Below, one piece after another: positions 1 to 8,206 of a stretch of 64,000 nucleotides of DNA. Numbering within the stretch: position 1 is the stretch's first letter; the number at the start of each line of letters is the position of its first letter. A program made the translations under genes and the position numbers. Origin of the DNA: Sphingomonas phyllosphaerae (GTDB lineage Bacteria; Pseudomonadota; Alphaproteobacteria; Sphingomonadales; Sphingomonadaceae); NCBI RefSeq assembly GCF_029623345.1, contig NZ_JAPYKH010000018.1, positions 23,691 through 87,690 of the forward strand, in the 5' to 3' direction. The notes beneath the pieces were generated by a model that saw only the letters and a program-made list of their open reading frames with translations, was not told the origin of the DNA and did no database searches.

Positions 1-176
1 ATCATGACGCCGAACAAGTCTGGCGCCAAAATCCGCGTGAGGACTAGGTTCGAGCCGAAGCGGATTGCCTGAACGATCCCGTAGCCGGCTGTGGCCCAGC
101 CGAGCCGCTTTAGCATGAGCTCAGGCACATGAAGCTGCTTAAAGAATCCGGAGAAAGAGCGAGTGTTATCTGTCAT
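1..176 (-). CDS. Oligosaccharide flippase (Wzx-like), N-terminal part only
   Basis: The reverse strand encodes the first 58 residues of a protein that continues past the left edge. Translation from the ATG at 176 gives a basic, amphipathic start followed by a first membrane helix containing SNLVLTRILAPDLFGVM. This is the usual opening of polysaccharide biosynthesis flippases of the MOP superfamily, which move lipid-linked sugar units across the inner membrane. The three glycosyltransferases that follow within 5.5 kb fit an exopolysaccharide or O-antigen locus. Only the first helix is visible, so the exact subfamily (Wzx or RfbX-like) cannot be decided. Confidence 0.7.
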   Translation of the reverse strand, partial: MTDNTRSFSGFFKQLHVPELMLKRLGWATAGYGIVQAIRFGSNLVLTRILAPDLFGVM

Positions 177-324
177 CTGAGAGAGCTCAAGTCATTCCAT
201 CCTCGTTACACCGACACACGATCGGTTTCGTGGCACGGAGCATCAGTTTTAGTTCCATGAACGATGAGCCACAGACGAGCCAGATGCTGATCGGCCAGAC
301 CCTCGTGTTGAATGGCTATGTCGA

Positions 325-1584
325 CTAATGATGCTCCGCTGTTTGGGCGACTGTTCTGCCACGGCCTGGGATTGCCACTAAACGCCTGCTCGTCTTCCAC
401 TCGAACGGACCCTGTTGGACCAATTGCTGGCCATTGCCCAGGTCACCGCCCGAGCAATTTAGCATCTTATCGATGCAATTGTCCGTCCATAGCTTCATGA
501 CCTTGTCGTCCCATGCGCCGAACCAGTCGGCGTGAAAGGTCGATCCGGCCGTCATTCGACCCATACCCGGCATATCGTCCGACGACAGGTACCAACTCGC
601 CGCGCCATCGTCATCGACCGTATACCATGCACCCATGGTGAAGGCGGGTATGACATACGGGTGAGTGGAGGGGCAGCGCGGAGAGCCTTGGCTCCCATAG
701 CTCGCGGTCGCCATATGGTCGCGGTGATTAGGGCTGTCCAGTCTTTGCCCGTCCCAGCAATCGGGAGCGTTGATGATGGCGCCCAGCCGCGCTCCGGCGG
801 GACAATTCTGCGCCGCTTCGGCGATGGTGCGATAGTGAGCGCTCTTTGCACCAGGCCCGTCGCAGTTGAAATAGCCCCCCGCCGCGCTCGGTCGATGAGT
901 GATCATGTCGTAGCCGAATATCATTCGAAGACCGCGTGGGATTCCGGTGCATCCCCGTGGCGCCATGCGCAGGCAATCCGGAGAAGAAGCCGGATGACGC
1001 TTGTAGTAAATCGTGACATAGTCGGGACGAACGACGTGCCCACGACCGTCAAGCATCGCTGGCATCCAATAAGCCGAGCGATTGGCTGTGTTCATGCAAG
1101 TGCTGCTGCCGCGTGAGCGCAGCGTCTCGTAGGTTGAGTAGGCATCCCCTGTCGTGTTGCCAAACCACTGATGAAGGTGGCTCTTCCCCGGCTGACCTGG
1201 GAATACGATAGGGTCGTCATAGCTGACCTGACCGGGCTGGCAGATAAAGCGGAAAGCGCCGACCGTGTCAGGCCTGGAAGATGGCGGCACTATCCCCGTT
1301 CCACCGGTCGGCTGTACCATCGTCCGAAGCAGCTCCCGCGAAGGAATTTCGGATGGCTCTTCCGCCACGTCGCCGCCGACCTGCGGCACGCTCACGTCGC
1401 CGTGCGGGTTCGCTGCGCCGGGCACACGCGGCTCCACCGCGTGCATCGCAGGGGCTTTGCCCTGCCCGCCGGTCACGACCAGCTCTGCCGGGTGCTCATC
1501 AACCCTTAGACCCGAGCTTGTCTGCGCGTCAGCGGGTGCTGAGACCGCTGCCGCGAGCAGAAAGATGACGGCCCAACGATGCAA
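325..1584 (-). CDS. Secreted DUF1996 domain protein
   Basis: A 419-residue exported protein. The hydrophobic stretch WAVIFLLAAAVSAPADAQ ends in an AxA-like cleavage site, so it should be secreted. From about residue 110 it carries the DUF1996 fold, seen in GAFRFICQPGQVSYDDPIVF, SHLHQWFGN and the later DCWDG and HPY segments. DUF1996 is known mainly from fungal secreted proteins and scattered bacteria, and its biochemical role is unknown. I chose the TTG at 1584 because a strong GGAGG lies seven bases upstream and the resulting product begins directly with a signal peptide. In-frame ATGs at 1629 and 1665 are the alternatives. Its position beside glycosyltransferase genes hints at a surface or polysaccharide role, but that is inference. 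Confidence 0.75.
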   Translation of the reverse strand: MHRWAVIFLLAAAVSAPADAQTSSGLRVDEHPAELVVTGGQGKAPAMHAVEPRVPGAANPHGDVSVPQVGGDVAEEPSEIPSRELLRTMVQPTGGTGIVPPSSRPDTVGAFRFICQPGQVSYDDPIVFPGQPGKSHLHQWFGNTTGDAYSTYETLRSRGSSTCMNTANRSAYWMPAMLDGRGHVVRPDYVTIYYKRHPASSPDCLRMAPRGCTGIPRGLRMIFGYDMITHRPSAAGGYFNCDGPGAKSAHYRTIAEAAQNCPAGARLGAIINAPDCWDGQRLDSPNHRDHMATASYGSQGSPRCPSTHPYVIPAFTMGAWYTVDDDGAASWYLSSDDMPGMGRMTAGSTFHADWFGAWDDKVMKLWTDNCIDKMLNCSGGDLGNGQQLVQQGPFEWKTSRRLVAIPGRGRTVAQTAEHH

Positions 1585-2008
1585 GACAATCCTCCAAGTA
1601 GGCGTGACGCCCTCGCGCCTGCGCTCCATCCCGAACGCCCTATGATCATCGGCGGCACGGGGCAATTAGGTGAGCGATATCGGGAGCACCGATTCGGGAT
1701 TGATCGACGAGCAGACGCGGCGCAGCCACCTTCCCGTGAGTCAAATGCGCACGAGGCAGCTTATTTCAGGCCGGGGCCTACCCTCGAGCGGGATCAGAGT
1801 GGGTAAGATTTCTGGTCACCTCGAGGCTTCAGCCTAACAATCAAACCGAAATGGTTGGATATGTTTTACCGATGCACGGCGCGGCAGAGATCACGAAAAA
1901 AGGCTCGAAAAATTGTCTCTGTTTGAACCGATCTGCATCTAAGTGCCCTTGTCGGCGGCTCGCAGGATGTGACAGGTCGATTACTTACCCGGGGGGGGAG
2001 CTTAGGGC
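1585..2008. other. Intergenic region between divergent secreted-protein and glycosyltransferase genes
   Basis: No convincing gene is seen. The right end is a run of G residues (about 1991-1999) that probably supplies the ribosome binding site for the glycosyltransferase starting at 2009. Promoters for both divergent genes should lie here, but no consensus box stands out. Confidence 0.4.
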
Positions 2009-3298
2009 ATGGCCGGATCGGTCGCTTACTTGATTAACCAGTATCCGAAAGTTAGTCATAGCTTTATCAGAACGGAGGTGCTGGCCCTCGAGGCGCAAGG
2101 CGTCGCGGTGGAGCGCTTCGCCGTCCGCGGCTGGGACTCGGAGATCGTGGACCCGCTTGATCAAGAGGAACTCGCACGGACGCGGTACCTTCTGCGCGGA
2201 GGCGCGCCACCACTCGTCTTGGCGGTCGTTCGCGCCGTGGTCCGACGACCGCGGCGATTCGTCACCGCCCTCAAGATGGCTTGGCAGCTCTCACGCGGTG
2301 GTGAGCGGGGCTTCCCCCTGCACATGATATACTTGGCAGAGGCCTGCCTGCTACTGCAGTGGATTGGCGCGCTGCGTCATGTCACTCACGTCCACGCGCA
2401 CTTCGGCAGCAATGCCGCCGTTGTCGCTATGTTAACACGAACGCTGGGAGGTCCGTCCTACAGCTTTACCGTTCACGGACCGGAGGAGTTCGACAAACCA
2501 CTGCAATGGAAGCTTCGCGAGAAAATCGCAAACGCTGCATTCGTCGTCGCGATCACTAGCTACTGCCGCAGCCAATTGTACCGCTGGTCAGCCGCTTCTG
2601 ATTGGGCGAAGATCGAGGTGGTTCATTGCGCGGTGGATCCACGCTTCACCGATGTCGAGATTACCAGCCCGCCAGCGACCGACACGATCGTGTCGATTGG
2701 CCGATTGTGCGAACAAAAGGGTCAGCTTCTCCTCATTGAATCATTGGCTGTGCTGCGAGAACGCGGGGTGCGCCCGCGACTGGTGCTGGTGGGCGACGGC
2801 GAGATGCGCTCCACGATTGAGCGCGCGATCGCCGCAGCGCGGCTCGAAGAGCAAGTGGTGCTAGCGGGCTGGGTCGACGCGAGCGGAATCAGCTCCCTCC
2901 TTGATGGCGCGCGCGCGTTGGTCTTGCCGAGCTTCGGCGAGGGACTTCCGGTGGCGATCATGGAGGCGATGACGCGCGGCCGTCCTGTGCTCTCCACCTA
3001 CATCGCGGGCATACCGGAGTTGGTGCGTGACGGCGTCGATGGTTGGCTGGCGCCGGCCGGAGACGTCGGTACGCTCGCAGACTGTATCGAGCGAATCATG
3101 CTGGCATCGCCCGAGACGCTGGCGGAGCTAGGCTCGTCTGCGAGGGCTCGTGTCATGGCCCGGCACGTTCCGCTTCCGGAGGCAGCGAAGCTGGCGCGCC
3201 TCTTCCGAACCGCCGCCGAGCAGACGCTGGCATCACCGACTCCGACGCCGCTCCACAACCTCGTGGAAGAAGTCGCGGTAGCGCGCGGCCACGCTTGA
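2009..3298 (+). CDS. Glycosyltransferase family 4 (colanic-acid WcaL-like)
   Basis: A 429-residue GT-B fold glycosyltransferase. The N-terminal half begins AYLINQYPKVSHSFIRTEV, the signature of colanic acid/exopolysaccharide transferases such as WcaL, where SHSFIRTE contacts the acceptor side. HVHAHFGSN and FTVHGPEEF follow near residues 125-160. The C-terminal half holds the nucleotide-sugar site: SIGRLCEQKGQ, LVLVGDGEMR and the retaining GT4 EX7E segment PSFGEGLPVAIMEAM. It should transfer a sugar from a nucleotide donor to a lipid-linked oligosaccharide at the inner face of the membrane. A G-rich ribosome binding site precedes the ATG. Its 3' end overlaps the opposing gene by 66 bases. Confidence 0.85.
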   Translation: MAGSVAYLINQYPKVSHSFIRTEVLALEAQGVAVERFAVRGWDSEIVDPLDQEELARTRYLLRGGAPPLVLAVVRAVVRRPRRFVTALKMAWQLSRGGERGFPLHMIYLAEACLLLQWIGALRHVTHVHAHFGSNAAVVAMLTRTLGGPSYSFTVHGPEEFDKPLQWKLREKIANAAFVVAITSYCRSQLYRWSAASDWAKIEVVHCAVDPRFTDVEITSPPATDTIVSIGRLCEQKGQLLLIESLAVLRERGVRPRLVLVGDGEMRSTIERAIAAARLEEQVVLAGWVDASGISSLLDGARALVLPSFGEGLPVAIMEAMTRGRPVLSTYIAGIPELVRDGVDGWLAPAGDVGTLADCIERIMLASPETLAELGSSARARVMARHVPLPEAAKLARLFRTAAEQTLASPTPTPLHNLVEEVAVARGHA

Positions 3299-4339
3299 CC
3301 AACTGTATCGCGCCGCGTGAGCGCGGCGCGATGCGGCGGCGTCATTGTCACCCGCGGCGGCGAGCGCTCTGGCGATCGAGCCCGAAAGAGCGGCTCGATC
3401 TCGACTATCGCAAAGGAACTGATCGTCACCGACAACCCACCGGGTTCGAGGGCTGTCGTGGGCAACGACAGGCAGCCCGCTCGCCATCGCCTCAATAAAG
3501 ACGTTCCCGAACGGCTCGTCGAGCGACAGGTGCAAGAAGGCGTCGCAGGAGCGATACAGTGTCGGCATCTCAACGGCAGGTGCGATGAGTCGCGTGAAAC
3601 GCCCTGGCATCAGCGTACCAGCGAGATTATCCACTTCGGCGCGCTCCGGCCCGTCGCCGGCGCAAACGAGATGCACGTCGGGCAAGTTGGCTACCGCGCG
3701 AACTCCCTCGTCGACTCGCTTGCTACCAATCAGCGCACTGACCATCAGCACCACCGGCCCCTTCGCCGGAAGACCGAAGCGCGCACGGTGTGGCTCACCA
3801 GGAGAGAAGCGGTCGAGCGCGACACCGTTCGGGATCAGAGCCGCGGGCCATAGCGCCCTGCCCGCGTCGTAGTAGTCGGGATTGATGCAAACCAGACCGT
3901 CGCATGCGAAGAAGCGATACTCGCTGTTGCGCGCCCGCACCGGCCAATCGCCGTTCTGAGTAACGAAAACATGCGCGGGGCGAGGGCCCAGCGACGGTCG
4001 GCGCAGCGCCCAATGAACGAACGGGAAGGAGCAGGCGACCGTCACATCATAGTCTTTCGGCCGGTACTGCCGCAGCAGACCGGGGACGAAGCTAGCTTCC
4101 TCGTAGGAGGTGTCGTCTCGAAGCGCGGGCAATCGCGGTAGAGCTTCGAAGCGCGCGCGCGACACCGCGCCCGCGTGCAAAAAACGATACGGCGTGCCCG
4201 GTCGTGACGCGCCCGATCCAATTAAAGTCACCTCGTCCCCGCCGCGGACGAGCTCGTTCGCAATAGAAATGACCGCGACTTCTGCCCCGCGCTCGATTCG
4301 ATGCAATCCGGGGAGAGCGAACAAGATCCTGAGCGTCAT
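3233..4339 (-). CDS. Glycosyltransferase family 4
   Basis: A 368-residue retaining glycosyltransferase of the GT-B fold. The start MTLRILFALPGLHRIERGAE is a typical N-terminal Rossmann strand followed by the glycine-rich acceptor loop. The donor site lies in the C-terminal half: VLMVSALIGSKRVDEGVRAV, LVCAGDGPERAE and the EX7E-type FIEAMASGLPVVAH motif preceded by LSLDEPFGN. I chose the ATG at 4339 because this start places the first beta strand at the N terminus; a longer frame open to 4447 adds a Cys-rich stretch with no family resemblance. The gene converges on and overlaps the previous glycosyltransferase and is divergent from the GT2 gene. It probably adds a sugar to the same surface polysaccharide. 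Confidence 0.85.
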   Translation of the reverse strand: MTLRILFALPGLHRIERGAEVAVISIANELVRGGDEVTLIGSGASRPGTPYRFLHAGAVSRARFEALPRLPALRDDTSYEEASFVPGLLRQYRPKDYDVTVACSFPFVHWALRRPSLGPRPAHVFVTQNGDWPVRARNSEYRFFACDGLVCINPDYYDAGRALWPAALIPNGVALDRFSPGEPHRARFGLPAKGPVVLMVSALIGSKRVDEGVRAVANLPDVHLVCAGDGPERAEVDNLAGTLMPGRFTRLIAPAVEMPTLYRSCDAFLHLSLDEPFGNVFIEAMASGLPVVAHDSPRTRWVVGDDQFLCDSRDRAALSGSIARALAAAGDNDAAASRRAHAARYSWSSVAARYRDFFHEVVERRRSR

Positions 4340-4471
4340 GCCGCCACCCACCCGAGGGCATAGCGCCGACACAAGCGACAGCCACAATCCGGCACAACTA
4401 TCAAGACAGGAGACATAAACAGGACCTTGGGTGTCGGGCGCCCCCAATGGACGAGAGACGTTGGGTCGCTT

Positions 4472-5491
4472 ATGCGTGAACCGATGAACGAAGCAAGCAT
4501 TGGCGTTGTCGTGATTGGCAGGAACGAGGGGGAGCGTTTGCGCGCGTGCCTAGCATCGGTCGCGTCCGTGGCGGGGCGTATCTACGTCGACTCGGGTTCA
4601 ACCGACGGCAGCACGGCGTTAGCCAGAACGTTAGGCTTCAACGTCGTCGACCTCGATACAAAGCAGCCGTTCACTGCGGCCCGCGCGCGCAATGCTGGCA
4701 TGGCAGCACTGCTGCACGATCACCCGCAGCTTGACTTCATCCAAACAGTTGACGGCGACTGTGTCATAGATTCGGAATGGCTGGCTGTCGCGAGTGCCGA
4801 CATGGCCGTCGACGCGCGCCGAGCGGTCGTATTCGGCCGCCGGCGGGAGCGGCGACCGGAGGCGAATGCCTACCACGCCGCCTGTGATGACGAGTGGAAT
4901 GTCCCACTAGGCGAGGTAAAATCGTGTGGAGGTGACGCCCTGCTCCGGGTTACGGCAATTCGTGAGGTGGGCGGCTATGACGATTCCCTGATCGCGGGCG
5001 AGGAGCCGGAAATGTGCCTGCGCTTGCGGGAGCGCGGCTGGCGCATTTGGTCGAACGGCGAGGAGATGACGCTGCATGATGTTGCGATCACGTTGATGAA
5101 GCAGTGGTGGCACCGCTCGCGGCGGACAGGCTACGCCTTTGCGGAGCTAGTCGACCTGCACAAAAGCAATGCAGATCCAAGCTGGCGTCGCTTACTGCGT
5201 AGTAGTCTTGGATGGACAGCGATCAACACCTTGGCATTGACGGGCATCCTCGTTGCCATCTTTGAGGATGGGACAGCAATCAAGGCGGCAGCACTCGTGC
5301 CGGCCATAATCTCAGCGATTCAGCTGCTGCGTATGGCCAATAGCAAACGGCACAGTATGGGGTGGATCCGCTCGGGTCAGTGGTCGGCACTGATGATGAT
5401 TGCCAAACTTGCCCAAACAGCCGGCTGGCTTAGGTACAAGCAGCAGAGCAACACTGGCGCTCGCTCAGCGCTTATAGAATATAAAACCTAG
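4472..5491 (+). CDS. Glycosyltransferase family 2 with C-terminal membrane segment
   Basis: About 339 residues. The N-terminal GT-A domain shows the GT2 hallmarks: VVVIGRNEGERLRACLAS at the start, YVDSGSTDGS for the nucleotide-binding turn, TVDGDCVI as the DXD-like metal site, and GEEPEMCLRLRERGWRIW as the ED/acceptor region. The last third is hydrophobic (around NTLALTGILVAIF), so the protein is probably tethered to the inner membrane. The start is uncertain: ATGs at 4472 and 4484 and a TTG at 4427 are all in frame, none with a strong ribosome binding site. It is divergent from the GT4 gene at 4339 and probably acts in the same polysaccharide pathway. Confidence 0.8.
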   Translation: MREPMNEASIGVVVIGRNEGERLRACLASVASVAGRIYVDSGSTDGSTALARTLGFNVVDLDTKQPFTAARARNAGMAALLHDHPQLDFIQTVDGDCVIDSEWLAVASADMAVDARRAVVFGRRRERRPEANAYHAACDDEWNVPLGEVKSCGGDALLRVTAIREVGGYDDSLIAGEEPEMCLRLRERGWRIWSNGEEMTLHDVAITLMKQWWHRSRRTGYAFAELVDLHKSNADPSWRRLLRSSLGWTAINTLALTGILVAIFEDGTAIKAAALVPAIISAIQLLRMANSKRHSMGWIRSGQWSALMMIAKLAQTAGWLRYKQQSNTGARSALIEYKT

Positions 5492-5569
5492 CAGCTTGCC
5501 CTTTTGACAATTTGCCGTAATCACTGCCCAAATCTTCTGGTGCTTCGCTCTAGGGTCAGGACTCGTTGA

Positions 5570-6004
5570 TCACAGCCAGAAGATGACAGTGGCAGCGAGC
5601 GCGACCGCGGAGAAGAATGCGGTTGGGCAGCGGTCGTAGCGGGTCGCGACGCGGCGCCAGTCTTTGAGGCGTCCGAACATGATCTCGATGCGGCTACGTC
5701 GCCGATAGCGCCGCTTGTCGTATCTGACCGGCTCGTTGCGGGATCGCCGGCCCGGGATGCAGGGCTGGATGCCTTTGGCCTGCAGAGCGTCCCTGAACCA
5801 ATCGGCGTCGTAGCCGCGATCACCCAGTAGCCACTGCGCTTTTGGCATATCATCGAGCAGCGCTGCCGCGCCGGTATAATCGCTGACCTGGCCCGCCGTC
5901 ATGAAGAAGCTCAAGGGTCGGCCGTTCGCGTCGGCAACGGCATGGAGCTTGGTGTTCATGCCGCCCTTGGTGCGGCCGATCAAACGGCCGAGATCCCCCT
6001 TTTT
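5570..6004 (-). CDS. IS427-type transposase, downstream frame (OrfB)
   Basis: This is the C-terminal part of the DDE transposase, read after a minus-one frameshift from the upstream frame. It contains GRTKGGMNTKLHAVAD, the second catalytic aspartate in LLGDRGYDADWF and the glutamate in RSRIEIMFGRLKDWR, so the complete DDE triad is present in the fused product. The frame extends upstream, antisense-like, through OrfA, but only the part after the slip site matches the family. The stop lies close to the left inverted repeat. Confidence 0.75.
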   Translation of the reverse strand, partial: KKGDLGRLIGRTKGGMNTKLHAVADANGRPLSFFMTAGQVSDYTGAAALLDDMPKAQWLLGDRGYDADWFRDALQAKGIQPCIPGRRSRNEPVRYDKRRYRRRSRIEIMFGRLKDWRRVATRYDRCPTAFFSAVALAATVIFWL

Positions 6005-6327
6005 ACCCGCAGGCTCGAGGCCGTGCGGTGCGCCTTCAAGTAGGTGGCGTCGATCATCACCGTCTTCGGCTCGGCTCCCGCCGCCGCAAGCCCTTCCATC
6101 ATCCGCGTGAACACGCCCGCCGCGCCCCAGCGCTTCCACCGGTTGTAAAGCGTCTTGTGCGGCCCGTAGGCGCTGGGCGCATCGCGCCACCGCAGCCCAT
6201 TGCGGTTCACGAACACAATGCCGCTCAACACTCGTCGATCATCAACGCGCGGCTTGCCGTGGCTCCTGGGAAAGAACGGCCGCAGCCGCTCCATCTGATC
6301 GTCCGTCAGCCAAAACAGGTCGCTCAT
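5980..6327 (-). CDS. IS427-type transposase, upstream frame (OrfA)
   Basis: This 115-residue frame begins MSDLFWLTDDQMERLRPFFP, the common opening of IS5/IS427 transposases (DUF4096), and carries the first catalytic aspartate in VMIDATYLKAH near its end. It stops shortly after a run of A residues (on the reverse strand) at about 6000-6005. A minus-one slip there joins it to the downstream frame, as is usual for this IS group. By itself it lacks the rest of the catalytic site. Confidence 0.8.
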   Translation of the reverse strand: MSDLFWLTDDQMERLRPFFPRSHGKPRVDDRRVLSGIVFVNRNGLRWRDAPSAYGPHKTLYNRWKRWGAAGVFTRMMEGLAAAGAEPKTVMIDATYLKAHRTASSLRVKRGISAV

Positions 6328-6387
6328 CCGGGTCTCCTTGCAGAGCCTGAATCAGATCGCGACGCTCACATCAATGGGTCCTGACCC

Positions 6388-6742
6388 TAGCAAGCTCCTT
6401 CAAACGAGAATACCTCTGACGCAAACCGCCTAGCGTCACGATCGGAGCAGAAGGTAATTCTAATCCAGCCTTTTTTCTCGCAGCTGAAAAGACGCCAGCT
6501 ACTGTCAAGGTGGACTCCACGAGCGCTTTTGCTATTAAATATATCCGCTGCCGTAAGCACACCAAGCTCCTCACGCTACATAACCGTTGCCTTAAGCCGA
6601 CTAGTTAGTGATTCACGTAAATTAGCTTGGTTAGTGCGGAGTTGACCTTTTTAAGAGCAGCCATCCCGGCTCAACGGCCCGATTTCCGATTCCGGTCCCT
6701 CATTCATCTAAGTCCCCGCGCCCTCTTGGAACCGCGTTTAGC
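6388..6742. other. Intergenic, no gene recognised
   Basis: The stretch right of the IS427 copy is lower in GC than its surroundings and holds no supported gene. It may contain remains of whatever lay here before the insertion. I see no clear repeat or promoter. Confidence 0.3.
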
Positions 6743-6919
6743 TTAGATAAGTCGATCTAGCCGTCTGACCGCGCAGGGAGTTCGCCGCGCCCGCGCTGCT
6801 ATAGCAACAGCGGCCACCTCGCCCGGCAGCTTCCAGGGATCCTTCACTTGATACCGAGACGCTAGCGCGGTATCACGCTCCTTAAAGATCGCCCAGTGCC
6901 CCGCGGGGCCTTCACTCAT
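6743..6919 (-). CDS. Small hypothetical protein, 58 aa, coupled to upstream micro-ORF
   Basis: This frame starts at an ATG that overlaps the stop of the preceding small ORF (TAATG) and encodes 58 residues beginning MSEGPAGHWAIFKERDTALA. It is hydrophilic, with a basic C terminus (AARARRTPCAVRRLDRLI). No family is recognised. The main support for reality is the stop/start overlap, which suggests translational coupling. The product is short and could still be chance. Confidence 0.3.
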   Translation of the reverse strand: MSEGPAGHWAIFKERDTALASRYQVKDPWKLPGEVAAVAIAARARRTPCAVRRLDRLI

Positions 6920-7059
6920 TAGGGCCGCGGGTGCGTCTGTGCTTCAAGCGGAGCGTCGCACCCCAGCCGTAGCAGCCACGTTACGCAGGCCAGCGCGACG
7001 CAAATGGCCACGAACAGAAGGACGAGAAGGCCGAGGACGGCCTCCTTGAAAATAACCAT
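6919..7059 (-). CDS. Small single-pass membrane protein, 46 aa
   Basis: A 46-residue frame starting MVIFKEAVLGLLVLLFVAIC, with one strong hydrophobic helix (about residues 7-30) after a single lysine/glutamate pair, followed by a short hydrophilic tail. The composition is that of a small inner-membrane peptide rather than random translation. Its stop overlaps the ATG of the next small frame. Upstream there is only a G-rich stretch, no classical ribosome binding site. The function is unknown. Confidence 0.4.
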   Translation of the reverse strand: MVIFKEAVLGLLVLLFVAICVALACVTWLLRLGCDAPLEAQTHPRP

Positions 7060-7266
7060 GGATAGCCCCCACTAGCCCCCGCTAGTCGGCCACTCACTCC
7101 CATGATTTAGCCTTCGATCATAGAGCGCTGCGTCTGCTTTGTCTCCAGATGGGACTGGTCAGCAGGAGCGATCACAATGTGAGGGGGGCCGGGGCTGCGA
7201 CGGCTGGATGGTTGGAAACGACGGTGCAGCCTGTCGGCCGGTTCAGATTGGACGACTGGCATCTAC

Positions 7267-7385
7267 AAAGCAGGGATCAAAGGCCCGTTGAGAGGCGAAG
7301 CATCTATGTTGAGAAGCTGATCTCAATCGAGCCGGCACTTCCGCAGGAGAGGCACATGTCCCTGTTCTCAGATCTACGGTTCTCG
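7267..7385 (-). pseudogene. Relic of the 3' end of a large serine recombinase gene
   Basis: About 105 bases align at roughly 80% with the last 27 codons and downstream flank of the recombinase gene ending at 17974. The reverse strand still reads TVDLRTGTC, and in a shifted frame LSCGSAGSIEI, matching the recombinase C terminus. A one-base deletion between these halves destroys the frame. It shows that another copy of that recombinase once lay here. An alternative is that the repeat is part of an element boundary. Confidence 0.6.
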
Positions 7386-7401
7386 CCGATAACGACGACC
7401 T

Positions 7402-7990
7402 CGGCCGGATCATTCGGCCGCTGCTCGAGGCTTGGCACGCCGTTCGCCATCGAGCCGAGGAGCTGGGACGCAAACTGCTGGCGGACGCCCGGCGCAGCGA
7501 TGCCTACCAGCTGCTTATGTCCATTCCCGGCGTCGGCGTCCGGCCCGCCACTTCGATCATCAGCGCGATCGAGGACCCGACCAACTTCAAGCGGTCGCGA
7601 TCTGTCGGCGCCTGGGTCGGACTGACCACACGGCGCTATTGATCGGGCGAGATCGACTATGACGAACATAACTCCCGACGTGGCGACAGCCACGTGCGCG
7701 GCCTGCTCTACGACGCCGCGACCGTACTGCTGGTGCGGAGCCGATCCGAGTGCGACCTGCCCAAACAGGAGCTGCAGCTCCGCGAGCGGCTCGGCTTCGA
7801 GCGCGCTGCGGTCGCCGTAGCGCGCAAGCTGCGTCACCATGCACACCATTCTGGTAGCCGGCGAACTGTTCCAAAAGACACGCGCCTCAGCCTTACACCC
7901 GAGCTCGTCCGCGTCGCAAAGCGCTGCGAGACGTCCTGCCAGGACGTAGGCCGACCCACTCCGCGACGCTCGTTGCACCCACCGCCCTAA
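7402..7990 (+). pseudogene. IS110-family transposase, C-terminal remnant
   Basis: In one frame the sequence reads ELGRKLLADARRSDAYQLL, then SIPGVGVRPATSIISAIED, then GAWVGLTTRRY, followed by a TGA, then SGEIDYDEHNSRRGDSHVRG and LLYDAATVLL. This is the transposase-20 domain of IS110-family DEDD transposases, whose helix-hairpin-helix-like PGVG motif and conserved C-terminal serine region are recognisable. The N-terminal DEDD domain is absent and an in-frame stop interrupts the rest near 7640, so it is inactive. It starts right after the recombinase relic and ends just before the 204-bp element at 8003. Confidence 0.65.
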
Positions 7991-8002
7991 GGGCACCGGA
8001 GT

Positions 8003-8206
8003 GGTGTTGTCAAAGCAACCGGACCCAGCGCGAGGAAGCCGGATTTTAACCCCGTTCGCTTGCTCGATGGCAGGCGAACGAAGACAGTCCCGAAACCAGC
8101 TCGAGAGAGTTCGCAGCACTGACAGCCTTAGGATAGTATTGAAGCACCCTACGATGCACAAGCCTCCGGCCACCCGCGGAGCCGGTGCGTTTGGTTTGAC
8201 AGAGCC
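8003..8206 (+). repeat. IS6-related non-autonomous element (MITE-like), copy 1, complete
   Basis: A 204-bp element with ends GGTGTTGTCAAAGC and, reversed, GGCTCTGTCAAACC. These resemble the ends of the two IS6-family elements here (GGCTCTGTCAAAGC). It is closely similar along its full length to 39520-39724 and partly to 45755-45881 and 20159-20218. There is no transposase. The flanking eight bases do not match, so it is not a simple recent insertion. Its right end is fused in frame to the catalase-like gene. Confidence 0.75.

Larger units (their letters stand above)
5553..6387 (-). mobile_element. IS5-family (IS427-type) insertion sequence, copy 1
   Basis: Terminal inverted repeats read GGGTCAGGACTCGTTGAT at the left and, reversed, GGGTCAGGACCCATTGAT at the right. 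Both ends are flanked by TA, which fits a TA target duplication of the IS427 group. The element is about 835 bp and encodes a transposase split over two frames. It is close to the element at 46105-46939. It sits just downstream of the GT2 gene. Confidence 0.85.

Noticed and set aside
6371..6574. Leftward frame of 67 codons reaching into the IS427 right end
   Set aside because: Uses the inverted repeat as coding sequence and has no recognisable family; probably chance.
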